Source: DATARN01 sp963851105
GTDB taxonomy: Bacteria; Actinomycetota; Acidimicrobiia; Acidimicrobiales; Palsa-688
Direction of reading: 5' to 3'
Length of the DNA stretch: 64,000 bases
Assembly (NCBI GenBank): GCA_963851105.1
Contig: CAWKNP010000004.1
Span: 62,001 to 126,000 of the forward strand
The position numbers and the translations under genes were made by a program. Positions 35,034 to 43,587 of this stretch are shown in pieces. The notes below the pieces were generated by a model. That model did no database searches, was not told the DNA's origin, and worked only from the letters and a program-made list of their open reading frames with translations. The number at the start of each line of letters is the position of its first letter. Position 1 is the first letter of the stretch.

Positions 35034-35818
35034 GGGGCCACCGCGGGGCCGCCTTGCCCCGCCCGCACCAGCGCGGCCACCTCGGCGAGGGAACGGACAT
35101 GCTCGTGGTCGCCGGGAGCGCCCCGGCAATCGCCGTAAGGATCGAGGTGCAGGGGACGCAGGCCCGCCGCCCGCGCCCCGACGACATCGGCGAAGATCGT
35201 GTCGCCAACGTGGACCACGCCCTCCTCCGCAACCCCGAGATCCCCGAGAGCCGACAGGGCGAACGCGAATATCCGGGGATCGGGCTTCTCGTAGCCCACG
35301 ACGGTCGAGTCGATCACGACCGCCATCTTCACTCCGTGGCCGGCTCCTACCTGGCACACCCGGGCGGCCACCAGCTGTTCCGCGACGGTGCCGTCGGCAT
35401 TGGAAACCACCCCCAGAGGGATGCCCGTTTCGGCCAGGAGCCGCAAGCCCTCCAGGGCCCCGGGCACGATCCGATGCCACCCCCGGACCTCCCGCCAGGC
35501 CCGCTCCAGCGCCTCGACCGCCTCGGCCACGTGCTCCGCCGGCACCCCGACGCAGCGGGCCACCGCGGCGTCGTACTGCCGCCAGTCGAGTGACCCCTCG
35601 GTGAGAAATTCTCCGTCGAGGGCCGCCACGCCCGCGTAATGGGCCCGGTCCAACGCCGCGGTCGAGGCGTCCACGCCGACGCTCTCCAACGCCGAGCGCA
35701 TCATCGAGTGGTCAGGGCTCGTGATCACCCCGCCCACGTCGAGCAGGACCGCGGAAATCGCCGCGGCGACCACCTGCTCACTCCTGGGCTCACTCCTCGC
35801 TGCCGACATCACCGCCAA
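35030..35818 (-). CDS. HAD-family hydrolase
   Basis: A 262-residue haloacid dehalogenase-like phosphatase. Motif I reads AVLLDVGGVIT, with the nucleophile Asp but Gly where phosphatases usually have the second Asp. Motif II is GVVSNADG, motif III has the Lys in VGYEKPDPRIF, and motif IV is VVHVGDTIFADVVGARAAG. The missing second Asp is common in the DVGGV group. Substrate unknown. Its first codons overlap livF by up to 29 nt, and ATG at 35809 is an alternative start. Confidence 0.85.
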   Translation of the reverse strand: MAVMSAARSEPRSEQVVAAAISAVLLDVGGVITSPDHSMMRSALESVGVDASTAALDRAHYAGVAALDGEFLTEGSLDWRQYDAAVARCVGVPAEHVAEAVEALERAWREVRGWHRIVPGALEGLRLLAETGIPLGVVSNADGTVAEQLVAARVCQVGAGHGVKMAVVIDSTVVGYEKPDPRIFAFALSALGDLGVAEEGVVHVGDTIFADVVGARAAGLRPLHLDPYGDCRGAPGDHEHVRSLAEVAALVRAGQGGPAVAP

Positions 35819-36545
35819 GGTAGGCCGCCCGGACCGCCTGGTTGTCGAGCAGGTCGGCGGCAGGACCGGACATGACGACCTTGCCGACCTCGAGCACGTA
35901 GGCCCTACTGGCCCGCTGCAACGCCTGGGCGGCGTTCTGCTCGACCAGCAGCACGGTCGTCCCCTGCTCGTTGATCCTGGTGATGATGGAGAAGATCTGG
36001 GCCACCAGCTTGGGCGCCAGGCCCATCGACGGCTCGTCGAGCAGCAGGACCTTGGGCTTGGACATGAGCGCCCGGCCGATCGCCAGCATCTGCTGCTCGC
36101 CCCCCGACAGCGTCCCCGCCAGCTGTGCGGCGCGTTCTCGCAGGATCGGGAAAAGGACGAGTATCGCCTCCAGCTCGTCCGCCAGGCCGACTCTGGATTT
36201 CCCCCGGCGGGCGTACGCCCCCATGTCCAGGTTCTCCCGGACCGTCATGCCGGGGAAGATCCCCCGTCCTTCCGGTGCCTGGGAGATGCCCAGCTCGACC
36301 CGGCGGTGGGGCGCGATGCCCCGCAGATCCTGGCCCTCGAACCGGATGTGACCATTGGTCAGGGGCCGGACCCCGGAGATGGTCTTGAGGGTGGTCGTCT
36401 TGCCCGCCCCGTTGGCGCCGATCAGCGTGACGATCTCGCCGGAGTTGACGTTGAAGGAAATGCCCTTCAGGGCCTCGACCTTGCCGTAGTGGACCTGGAC
36501 GTTGTCGAGCTCGAGGAGCGGCACGCCGCCCTTGACATCAGGCAT
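35790..36545 (-). CDS. livF: Branched-chain amino acid ABC transporter ATPase LivF
   Basis: A 251-residue ABC ATPase. The N-terminus LLELDNVQVHYGKVEALKGISF and Walker A GANGAGKTTTL, with QAPEGRGIFPGMTVRENL (the LivF-type Q-loop), signature LSGGEQQMLAIGRAL, Walker B VLLLDEPSMGLAP and VEQNAAQAL, mark LivF. With LivG it powers the LivHM permease. Overlaps livG by 8 nt. Confidence 0.95.
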   Translation of the reverse strand: MPDVKGGVPLLELDNVQVHYGKVEALKGISFNVNSGEIVTLIGANGAGKTTTLKTISGVRPLTNGHIRFEGQDLRGIAPHRRVELGISQAPEGRGIFPGMTVRENLDMGAYARRGKSRVGLADELEAILVLFPILRERAAQLAGTLSGGEQQMLAIGRALMSKPKVLLLDEPSMGLAPKLVAQIFSIITRINEQGTTVLLVEQNAAQALQRASRAYVLEVGKVVMSGPAADLLDNQAVRAAYLGGDVGSEE

Positions 36546-37329
36546 CGGCGACCACGCCGAGGTAGGCGTTGATGACCCGCTCGTTGGCCTGGATCTCGGC
36601 GGGGAGGCCTTCGGCGATCTTGCGGCCGAAGTCGAGTACCGAGATCCGGTCGCAGATGTTCATCACCAGGCCCATGTCGTGTTCGATCAGCAAGATGGTG
36701 TACCCACTGTCGCGCACGGTGCGGATCAGGTCCGACAAGGCCCGCTTCTCCCTAGGGTTGAATCCGGCCGCCGGTTCGTCAAGCAGCAGGAGCTTGGGCT
36801 CGGTGGCCAGCGCCCGGGCGATCTCGACGCGCCGCTGATCGCCGTAGGGCAGATTGCGGGCCATCTCCTCGGCCCGGTGCGGTATGCCGACCAGCTCCAG
36901 GAGCTCGCGCGCCCGTATCCGCCCCTCGCGTTCCTCGCTGCGGTGGCGGGGTAGGCGGAGCATGGCACTCGGCACCGACGTGCGGTGATGGGCGTCGGCG
37001 CCCACCATGACGTTCTCGAGGGCCGTCATGTCGGGGAACAGGCGGATGTTCTGAAACGTCCTGGCCACCCCCAACTTGGTCACCTGGTAGCGCTTCTTCC
37101 CGAGGAGAGACTTTCCGGCGAAGACGATGTCGCCCGACGTCGGCTGGAACACGCCGGTGACCACGTTGAACACCGTGGTCTTTCCCGCCCCGTTGGGCCC
37201 GATCAGGCCCGCGATCTCGCCCCTGTCGACGTGGAGGTCGACCTCGGACAGGGCGGTCACCCCACCGAACTGCATGGTGACGGTGCGCAGTTCCAACAGC
37301 GCGGCGACCGGTTCAGGCGGCACTTTCAC
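36538..37329 (-). CDS. livG: Branched-chain amino acid ABC transporter ATPase LivG
   Basis: A 263-residue ABC ATPase: LELRTVTMQFGGVTALSEVDL, Walker A GPNGAGKTTVFNVVTG, the LivG hallmark GVARTFQNIRLFPDMTALENV, signature LPYGDQRRVEIARALA, Walker B LLLLDEPAAGFNPREK, and IEHDMGLVMNICDRISVLDFG. It overlaps livM by 17 nt and livF by 8 nt, tight operon packing. Confidence 0.96.
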   Translation of the reverse strand: MKVPPEPVAALLELRTVTMQFGGVTALSEVDLHVDRGEIAGLIGPNGAGKTTVFNVVTGVFQPTSGDIVFAGKSLLGKKRYQVTKLGVARTFQNIRLFPDMTALENVMVGADAHHRTSVPSAMLRLPRHRSEEREGRIRARELLELVGIPHRAEEMARNLPYGDQRRVEIARALATEPKLLLLDEPAAGFNPREKRALSDLIRTVRDSGYTILLIEHDMGLVMNICDRISVLDFGRKIAEGLPAEIQANERVINAYLGVVADA

Positions 37330-38425
37330 CGTCCGACGGGGTCGTAGTGAGCTCGAGGCTCGTGGTGCCTCCCACGACCCCCAATCCCCCGCCCGGCTCG
37401 GGTTCCAGCAACTCCTTGGCCCGGCGCCGTGACGGCAGGAGGCCCTGGGGCCGGAAGATCATCATGATGACGAGGGCTGCGCCGAAGATCATGACGCGGT
37501 AGTTGTGGAACTGCCGGAAGCGCTCGGGCAGGTAGGCGACGACCACCGCCCCCAGGATGACGCCGGGGATGTTGCCCGATCCTCCGAGCACCACCGCCGC
37601 CAGGAACAGGATCGACAGCTGGAACACGAAGTTGTCCGGCGAGATGGAGATGACCTTGCTGGCGTACATGACGCCGGCCGAGCCGCCGATGCCGGCGCCG
37701 ATGGCAAACGCCCACAGCTTGAACTTGAACGTCGGGACGCCCATGAGCTCGGCGGCGTCCTCGTCCTCCCGGATCGCGGTCCACGCCCGACCGACCCGGC
37801 TGCGCTTGAGGTTGCTGACGATGACCACCACCACCACGATGACCACCAGCAGCAGGTAGTAGTAGGGCTTGGGGTCGAGGATCCCGAACTGCAGGTGGTA
37901 GCCGAAGAGGGTGACGTTGGGGGGATGGGGGATGTCGTTGATCCCCCGGGGGCCGCCGATCGAGTCGGTGTTCTGGGCGACCAGGTGGACGATCTCACCA
38001 AATCCGAGGGTCACGATGGCCAGGTAGTCACCCCGCAGCCGCAGCGTGGGACCCCCGAGGATGACGCCCGCCAGCATCGACATGGCGATTCCGATCGGCA
38101 GGATGAGGAAGAACGGCAGGTGGGCCTTGGTGCCGAGCAGCGCCATCGTGTAGCCGCCGACGGCGAAGAAGGCGACGTACCCGAGGTCGAGGAGCCCGGC
38201 CTCGCCCACGACCACGTTGAGCCCGAGGGCGACGAGTACGTAGATGCCGATCGGGTAGAACAGCGCGGTCGGGAAGTCGCTGTCAGGGGTGTTCAGGATC
38301 GGGATCTTCAGGTGGGGCAGGACAATGAGGAAAACCAGCAGCCCGATGGTGACCGCCCAGCGCACGGCGCGCGGCAGGCGGTCCCACCGCTCGGCCACCG
38401 GCGCCGCGATCTCGAAGCGGGCCAT
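37313..38425 (-). CDS. livM: Branched-chain amino acid ABC transporter permease LivM
   Basis: A 370-residue inner-membrane permease with about nine hydrophobic helices. YVLVALGLNVVVGEAGLLDLGYVAFFAVGGY and the EAA-like cytoplasmic loop GRAWTAIREDEDAAELMGV are LivM signatures. A Pro/Ser/Thr-rich charged C-terminal tail of ~45 residues follows the last helix. Stop/start overlap TGATG with livH. Confidence 0.95.
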   Translation of the reverse strand: MARFEIAAPVAERWDRLPRAVRWAVTIGLLVFLIVLPHLKIPILNTPDSDFPTALFYPIGIYVLVALGLNVVVGEAGLLDLGYVAFFAVGGYTMALLGTKAHLPFFLILPIGIAMSMLAGVILGGPTLRLRGDYLAIVTLGFGEIVHLVAQNTDSIGGPRGINDIPHPPNVTLFGYHLQFGILDPKPYYYLLLVVIVVVVVIVSNLKRSRVGRAWTAIREDEDAAELMGVPTFKFKLWAFAIGAGIGGSAGVMYASKVISISPDNFVFQLSILFLAAVVLGGSGNIPGVILGAVVVAYLPERFRQFHNYRVMIFGAALVIMMIFRPQGLLPSRRRAKELLEPEPGGGLGVVGGTTSLELTTTPSDGESAA

Positions 38426-39426
38426 CAGGCGCGTGCCCGCATGAGGGCCTCACCAAGGAGGCCTGTGGGCCGGAACATGAGCACGACCACGAGGGCCACG
38501 AAGGCGACCACGTTGAGCCACTGGGCGCCGAAGACCGAGGCCCCGTAGATCTCGATGAGCCCGAGGGCGAAGCCGCCGAGGAGGGCGCCGCGGAGATTGC
38601 CGATGCCGCCGAGCACGGCGGCGGTAAAGGCCTTGATGCCGAGTATGAAGCCCACGATGTTGTTGGTCTGCTGGATCTTGACCATGTAGAGAAGGCCCGC
38701 GGCGCCGGCCATGAGGCCGCCCAGGAGGAACGTCAGCGATACCACCCGGTCGATGTTGACCCCCATCAGGGTGGCGGTCTCGGCGTCCTGGGCGACGGCA
38801 CGGATGCCTCGTCCGAGCCGGCTGGTGGCCACGAAACGGTCGAGGGCGATCATCATGATGATGGCGCCCACGACCACGACGACCTTGTCGACGCTGATGA
38901 TGGCGCCCTGGAAGATTGTCGCGATCTTGGCGGGCTTGATGAGATTGTGGATGAAGTGGTCGTTACGGCCCAGCATCTTGAACCGCCAATGACCGATGGC
39001 GAACAGCTTCTGCTGCCCGAAGAGCTCCTGGAGAAAAAGGGAGGCGCCAATGGCGGAGATAAGTGCGGCCAGGCGGCTGGCGCCGCGTTTTCGCAGCGGC
39101 CGGTAGGCCAGCCTCTCCAGGATCACCGCCGTGCCCCCGCTGAAGGCCATGGCGAAGACCAGGAGCACGAGGAAGGTCGCGACCAGCGAAAGCCCGGTGC
39201 GCGTCGGGTCCGAAGGCCCGAGACCGACGACGGTCGCCCCGATCAGGGAACCGACCGTTCCCAACATGAACACTTCGGAATGGGCGAAGTTGATCAGCCG
39301 GAGGACGCCGTACACCAGTGTGTAGCCCAGTGCCACCAGGGCATAGATGGCGCCCGTCGTGATCCCGTCGACCGTCGACGGCCAGAACTGCTTGTACAGG
39401 TTGGAAACATGGATGGCGGCCATCAT
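38425..39426 (-). CDS. livH: Branched-chain amino acid ABC transporter permease LivH
   Basis: A 333-residue permease: DGITTGAIYALVALGYTLVYGVLRLINFAHSEVFMLG is the LivH N-terminal hallmark, RLGRGIRAVAQDAETATLMGVNIDRV the cytoplasmic coupling loop, and GIKAFTAAVLGGIGNLRGALLGGFALGLIE the late helices. It partners LivM. It is separated from the binding-protein gene by a strong hairpin. Confidence 0.95.
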   Translation of the reverse strand: MMAAIHVSNLYKQFWPSTVDGITTGAIYALVALGYTLVYGVLRLINFAHSEVFMLGTVGSLIGATVVGLGPSDPTRTGLSLVATFLVLLVFAMAFSGGTAVILERLAYRPLRKRGASRLAALISAIGASLFLQELFGQQKLFAIGHWRFKMLGRNDHFIHNLIKPAKIATIFQGAIISVDKVVVVVGAIIMMIALDRFVATSRLGRGIRAVAQDAETATLMGVNIDRVVSLTFLLGGLMAGAAGLLYMVKIQQTNNIVGFILGIKAFTAAVLGGIGNLRGALLGGFALGLIEIYGASVFGAQWLNVVAFVALVVVLMFRPTGLLGEALMRARA

Positions 39427-39451
39427 GGGCGGATGATCCTCAGATAGGCAG

Positions 39452-39481
39452 GGGGCGGGGATGCCTTGGCATCCCCGCCCC
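39452..39481. terminator. Intercistronic 14-bp hairpin between binding protein and livH
   Basis: GGGGCGGGGATGCC (39452-39465), TT, then its exact complement (39468-39481). It sits 27 bp after the binding-protein stop in the operon. Such hairpins usually protect the upstream mRNA or stop part of the transcripts, giving more binding protein than permease. Confidence 0.7.
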
Positions 39482-39508
39482 AGCAGTAATCCAAAGTTTC
39501 GGCTCGGG

Positions 39509-40678
39509 CTACGCCGGACCGACGAGGGTGATCTTCCCGTTGACCACCTTGTGGACGAGGATCACGGGGGTTCCGTTGAGCTCGCCGTTGGCGGCGTAGG
39601 AGTACGTCTTCAACAGTCCCTTGTAGGACTGGGTGCTGATGTAGGTGTTGATGTCGGCGCGGCTGTACTTGCCAGCCGAGATGGCCGCCAGGATGTGGTT
39701 GGCGGCGTCGTAGGCCTCGCCCGAGTACAGGGCGGGGTCGGTGTTGAACTTGGCCTTGTAGGCGGTGACGAAGGCCTGATCCTCGGGCGCCGTCAGGGCA
39801 TAGGCCGCCGGTGCCGTCAGGTAGGCCCCCTCGGCGCCGGTCGGGGTTGCCCCGTCGACGAAGCCGATGTCGAGCGATCCGTCACCGGCGATGAAGGCCG
39901 CGTTCACGCCGCCGTTCTTGAGCTGCAGGGCCAGGGGACCAGCTTCCTGGTAGTAACCGCCGTACATGACGGCGTCGACCCCGGCCGCCTTGATGGCATT
40001 GACCGTGGACGGGTAGTTGTGGCTCTTGTCGATGGAACCCGGCGAGGTGACGTTCACCCCGGCGGTTGTCAACTGCTGGCGCACGATGTCGGCCAGGCCT
40101 TTGCCGTACTCGGAGGCGTCGTCGACGACGGCGACCTTCTTGACGTTGAGCTTGCCGGTCAGGTATCGGGCGATGGCCGGGCCCTGGGCGCTGTCATTGG
40201 CCACGGCCCGGTGGAAGATCTTCCAGCCGTTGTCGGCCAGCGTCGGGTTGGTCGCCGAGGCGGTGATGATCGGAAGGCCGCCGGCGTTGAAGATCGGGTC
40301 GGCCTGCTTGGACTCGCCCGAGAAAGCGGGACCGACGAGGGCCACCACGCTGGCGTTACCGACCGCGTTCTGGGCCAGACCCGGTGCCTGGGCGGGATCG
40401 CCCTGGCTGTCGAAGGGCTTGTAGCTGACCTTGCAACTCGGGTGGGCAGTGTTGAACTGATCGATCGCCAGCTGCTCTCCGTTGGCTTCGTTGATACCGA
40501 GCTGCGGCGAGTTGTTGCCGGTCAACGCCCCGAAGAACCCGAGCGTGATGCCCGAGGGGCATCCTCCTTTGGCGGTGGTGTTGGTCGTGGACGACTTGCT
40601 CGATCCACAAGCCGCACCGACCAAGGCCAACGCGGCAAACAACATCACCGGTGCGAGCCTGCGGCTCCGATGCCCCAT
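39509..40678 (-). CDS. Branched-chain amino acid ABC transporter substrate-binding lipoprotein
   Basis: A 389-residue periplasmic-type (LivJ-like) binding protein. A signal peptide ends in the lipobox LVGAAC (Cys near residue 24), followed by a Ser/Thr linker. The mature part shows ITLGFFGALTGNNSPQ, the ANGEQLAIDQFN helix, ALVGPAFSGESKQADPIF, and KVAVVDDASEYGKGLADI, typical of the type I fold. It delivers a branched-chain amino acid or related acid to LivHM. ATG at 40678 follows GGGGAGGAAAC, a strong ribosome binding site. It is the first gene of the operon and divergent from a methyltransferase gene. Confidence 0.93.
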   Translation of the reverse strand: MGHRSRRLAPVMLFAALALVGAACGSSKSSTTNTTAKGGCPSGITLGFFGALTGNNSPQLGINEANGEQLAIDQFNTAHPSCKVSYKPFDSQGDPAQAPGLAQNAVGNASVVALVGPAFSGESKQADPIFNAGGLPIITASATNPTLADNGWKIFHRAVANDSAQGPAIARYLTGKLNVKKVAVVDDASEYGKGLADIVRQQLTTAGVNVTSPGSIDKSHNYPSTVNAIKAAGVDAVMYGGYYQEAGPLALQLKNGGVNAAFIAGDGSLDIGFVDGATPTGAEGAYLTAPAAYALTAPEDQAFVTAYKAKFNTDPALYSGEAYDAANHILAAISAGKYSRADINTYISTQSYKGLLKTYSYAANGELNGTPVILVHKVVNGKITLVGPA

Positions 40679-40729
40679 GTTTCCTCCCCTGACTGTCGTA
40701 GCCGGTGCCCCGGCGACCGGGCAAGCATA

Positions 40730-41425
40730 ATGAGCGGCGCGGGTGCGCGCGTTCTGCCCCCCGACCCGCTCCCCGTGATCGAACTCGACCTCCGCAACGA
40801 CGTCTACCGCCGGCCCCTCGCCACCGCCCTCGACCGCCTCGGGCTGCGCGAGGGTTGGCGCTGCGTGGACGTCGGCGCCGGCGGCGGCGACGTCACCGTC
40901 GCCCTGGCGAGGATCGTGGGGCGCGACGGCCGCGTCTACGCGGTCGACAGCGACCCGGCGGCGCGCGACGTGGTGGCCGCGGCGGCCGCCGACGCCGCCC
41001 AGGCCCAGGTGATCGCCCTCACCCAGGCGGGCGAGGACCTCGTCCTGCCGGAGTTGGTGGACCTGGCCTTCTGCCGGTTCGTGCTGCTCCATGTCCACGA
41101 ACCGGTGGCGGTATTGCAGCGGATGCGGGAATCGGTGCGTCCCGGTGGCTGGGTGGTGGCGCAGGAGCCCATCACGTCGGCGGGCCGCATTGACGGGAAA
41201 CCCTTTTCCTACCCCGACGCCCGCCATCCCGATGTCGGCGCCGTGCTGCCCAAACTCGTCCGCGACGCGGGGCTCGAGCTCGTCGACGCCTGGGCCGAGG
41301 CGCCCGCCGGGGTCGGAGCGGGTCCCGTCAGCGACTATCTGGAGGCGCTGACCGGCGTCGACCCGGGCGACAGCGCCATCGTCCTGCCGCCGCTGGTGAC
41401 CGTGGTCGCCCGCCGCAGCGCCTAG
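40730..41425 (+). CDS. SAM-dependent methyltransferase
   Basis: A 231-residue class I methyltransferase: motif I CVDVGAGGGDVTVALARIVG, the acidic loop VYAVDSDPAARD, LVDLAFCRFVLLHVHEP (motif IV region) and RPGGWVVAQEPI (post-motif). The N-terminus is short and no second domain is present. Target unknown. ATG at 40730 lacks a ribosome binding site. The end is 21 bp before mcd. Confidence 0.85.
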   Translation: MSGAGARVLPPDPLPVIELDLRNDVYRRPLATALDRLGLREGWRCVDVGAGGGDVTVALARIVGRDGRVYAVDSDPAARDVVAAAAADAAQAQVIALTQAGEDLVLPELVDLAFCRFVLLHVHEPVAVLQRMRESVRPGGWVVAQEPITSAGRIDGKPFSYPDARHPDVGAVLPKLVRDAGLELVDAWAEAPAGVGAGPVSDYLEALTGVDPGDSAIVLPPLVTVVARRSA

Positions 41426-41434
41426 TGGCGCCGA

Positions 41435-41440
41435 TAGCCT
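41435..41440 (+). promoter_or_regulatory. Leaderless-type -10 element before mcd
   Basis: TAGCCT ends 6 nt before the ATG at 41447, in the short gap after the methyltransferase stop, so mcd probably has its own start of transcription at or next to its ATG. Confidence 0.5.
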
Positions 41441-41446
41441 CACCTC

Positions 41447-43066
41447 ATGGCCGTCGCAGCCGACCTTGACGCCCTGAAGGCGGCGGTGGCCGCCGCCGAC
41501 GACATCATCGCCCGGACGGCCGCACACCTCGCCGGCGCCGGAGGAGTCGACGGCAATCAGGTCGTCGCCTACGACCTCGCGCATGGCGCCGCGGGCGTGG
41601 CCGTGGCGCGCGCCGCCATCGGCTACGGGGCTCTAGGCGACACCGAAGCCGACCTGGCCGCGGCTTTCGTCGCCGACGCCGTCTTCGAGCTATTGAGCAG
41701 GCTGCTCGGGCGGGAGGAGGCATGGGGCCTGGCCCCGGAGGCCGCAACCGCGTTCGCGGACAGCATCCTCCCGGTGGTTCGGGCCTACCGCGATCCGACC
41801 TTCCTCGCCGCGCTGGCGACCGTCGAAGGGCCCCGGCACCTGGCCGGCGACTTCGAGATGGTGCAGGACGCCTTCCGGCGCTTCGCCGATGAACGCATCC
41901 GCCCGGTCGCCGACGAGATCCATCGCAGCAACGGGGACATTCCCGAAAGCGTCATCGCGGGGCTGGCCGAAATGGGGGGCTTCGGACTGTCGGTCCCCGA
42001 GGAGTACGGCGGCTTCGCCTCGGGCGGCGAGAGCGACTTCCTCGGAATGGTCATTGCCACCGAAGAGCTGGCCCGGGCGTCGCTGGGCGCCGGCGGCTCG
42101 CTCATGACCCGCCCCGAGATCCTGACCCGGGCGTTGGTGAAGGGCGGCACTGAAGCCCAGAAGCAGACCTGGTTGCCCCGGATCGCGTCCGCCGAGCAGA
42201 TGGTGGCGGTGGCGGTGACCGAACCCGACTTCGGATCCGACGTGGCCGGACTGAAGGTCACGGCCACGGCGCTCGATGGCGGTTGGGTCGTCAACGGCGT
42301 GAAGACGTGGTGCACATTCGCGGCCCGCGCCGACATCTTGATGCTGCTGGCCCGCACCGACGGCGACCGCAGCCAAGCCCATCGGGGTCTCTCGCTGTTC
42401 ATCGTGACCAAGCCCCGCAGCGACGGGCGGGGCTTCGTCATCGAGCAGCGGGAGCTCGAGGGACCGGGTGACGGGCGCCTCGAGGGGCGACCCATCGACA
42501 CGATCGGGTACCGGGGCATGCACTCCTACGAGCTGGCCTTCGACAACTGGTGGGTGCCCGCCGACTGCCTGATCGGCGGCCCCGCCGGTCTCGGACGCGG
42601 CTTTTACCTCCAGATGGAGGGATTCGACGCCGGCCGGCTGCAGACCGCGGCCCGGGCCATCGGGGTCATGCAGGCGGCGTACGAGGCAGCTCGCGACTAC
42701 GCCGCCAACCGGGTGGTCTTCGGCCATCTGATCGTCGAGTATCAGCTCACCCGGGCCAAGTTGGGCCGCATGGCGGCCCTCATCCAGGCCACCCGCCAGC
42801 ACATGTACGACGTGGCCCGCCTGATGGCGACGGGCGCCGGGGCAGTCGAGGCCTCCATGCTCAAGGCCTACGTCTGCCGGGCCGCGGAGTGGGTCACCCG
42901 GGAGGCCATGCAGATCCACGGGGGAATGGGCTACGCCGAGGAGTTCCCGGTGTCGCGGTACTTCGTCGACGCCCGGGTGCTGTCGATTTTCGAGGGCGCC
43001 GACGAGACATTGGCCCTCAAAGTGGTCGCCCGCCGGTTGACCGAGGTAGCAGCCGGGCAGAGCTAG
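41447..43066 (+). CDS. mcd: Probable (2S)-methylsuccinyl-CoA dehydrogenase (ethylmalonyl-CoA pathway)
   Basis: A 539-residue acyl-CoA dehydrogenase with an extra N-terminal helical domain of ~130 residues before the usual fold (start FEMVQDAFRRFADERIRPV). The core has PEEYGGFASGGESDFLGMV, AVTEPDFGSDVAGLKV, and the C-terminal MQIHGGMGYAEEFPVSRYFVDARVLSIFEGADETLALKV. The long N-terminal extension and the overall length match methylsuccinyl-CoA dehydrogenase, which oxidises (2S)-methylsuccinyl-CoA to mesaconyl-CoA. Nearby mcl and a mch-type MaoC gene support this. A general long acyl-CoA dehydrogenase is the alternative. Confidence 0.82.
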   Translation: MAVAADLDALKAAVAAADDIIARTAAHLAGAGGVDGNQVVAYDLAHGAAGVAVARAAIGYGALGDTEADLAAAFVADAVFELLSRLLGREEAWGLAPEAATAFADSILPVVRAYRDPTFLAALATVEGPRHLAGDFEMVQDAFRRFADERIRPVADEIHRSNGDIPESVIAGLAEMGGFGLSVPEEYGGFASGGESDFLGMVIATEELARASLGAGGSLMTRPEILTRALVKGGTEAQKQTWLPRIASAEQMVAVAVTEPDFGSDVAGLKVTATALDGGWVVNGVKTWCTFAARADILMLLARTDGDRSQAHRGLSLFIVTKPRSDGRGFVIEQRELEGPGDGRLEGRPIDTIGYRGMHSYELAFDNWWVPADCLIGGPAGLGRGFYLQMEGFDAGRLQTAARAIGVMQAAYEAARDYAANRVVFGHLIVEYQLTRAKLGRMAALIQATRQHMYDVARLMATGAGAVEASMLKAYVCRAAEWVTREAMQIHGGMGYAEEFPVSRYFVDARVLSIFEGADETLALKVVARRLTEVAAGQS

Positions 43067-43125
43067 TGTGTCCCGCGCCCACCGGACCTACGTTGGAGCG
43101 GGGCCCGCTCAGGAGGGAGTAAGCG

Positions 43126-43398
43126 ATGCTCGACCCGAGGCACACCTTCCTGATCGAGTTTTGCGTCCCCTGAAACTACATTCCCCGCGCCGTCGGTCTG
43201 ACGGACGAGCTCCTCAACAACTGGGCTCCGATCATCAAGACTCTTGAACTACTGCCGTCGTCAAAGGGCCGCTTCGAAGTATCCTTGGATGGCGAGTTGA
43301 TTTTCTCGAAGGCTCAGCATGGTCGTCATGCCAACCCCGGAGAAATTGTGGGTTTGGTAACCGGCCGCATCGGGCCACCCGTATTCCAAACGGACTGA
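43126..43398 (+). CDS. SelW-like Rdx-family selenoprotein (in-frame UGA = Sec)
   Basis: Reading the UGA at 43171-43173 as selenocysteine gives a 90-residue Rdx protein. Cys13-Val-Pro-Sec16 is the CxxU redox motif after the strand HTFLIEF. WAPIIKTLELLPSSKGRFEV and SLDGELIFSKAQHGRHANPGE are the family's C-terminal part (G-x-F-E-V...G-x-x-I/L-F-S-K). AGGAGG lies 9 nt before ATG 43126, and TACGTT near 43090 is a possible promoter. A hairpin with loop GGUCU follows the UGA. Rdx proteins are thioredoxin-fold oxidoreductases of uncertain substrate. Codons are less GC-rich than in its neighbours, which hints at transfer. It follows mcd by 59 bp. Confidence 0.88.
43171..43206 (+). promoter_or_regulatory. 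Bacterial SECIS element of the SelW-like gene
   Basis: After the UGA, CCGTC (43190-43194), loop GGTCT (43195-43199) and GACGG (43200-43204) form a stem-loop. The GGUCU apical loop is the SelB recognition signature known from E. coli fdhF. The formate dehydrogenase alpha gene in this window has the same loop, 19 nt after its UGA against 22 here. Confidence 0.8.
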
Positions 43399-43587
43399 CC
43401 GGACGGTTTGCCACCGCCGTTTGGCCCCCGGCAAGACGGGTAAAGAGCGGCTTCACCGCCACCAGGGCGTCCCGTGGCGCGACATGGGGAATAGCCGGCG
43501 GCAGGAACTGGTTTTCGTGATCTCAGTTCCAATACTGCCAACCACGGACAACATCCACGCGAGGAGCATGCGACGACCGAGTCTCAG

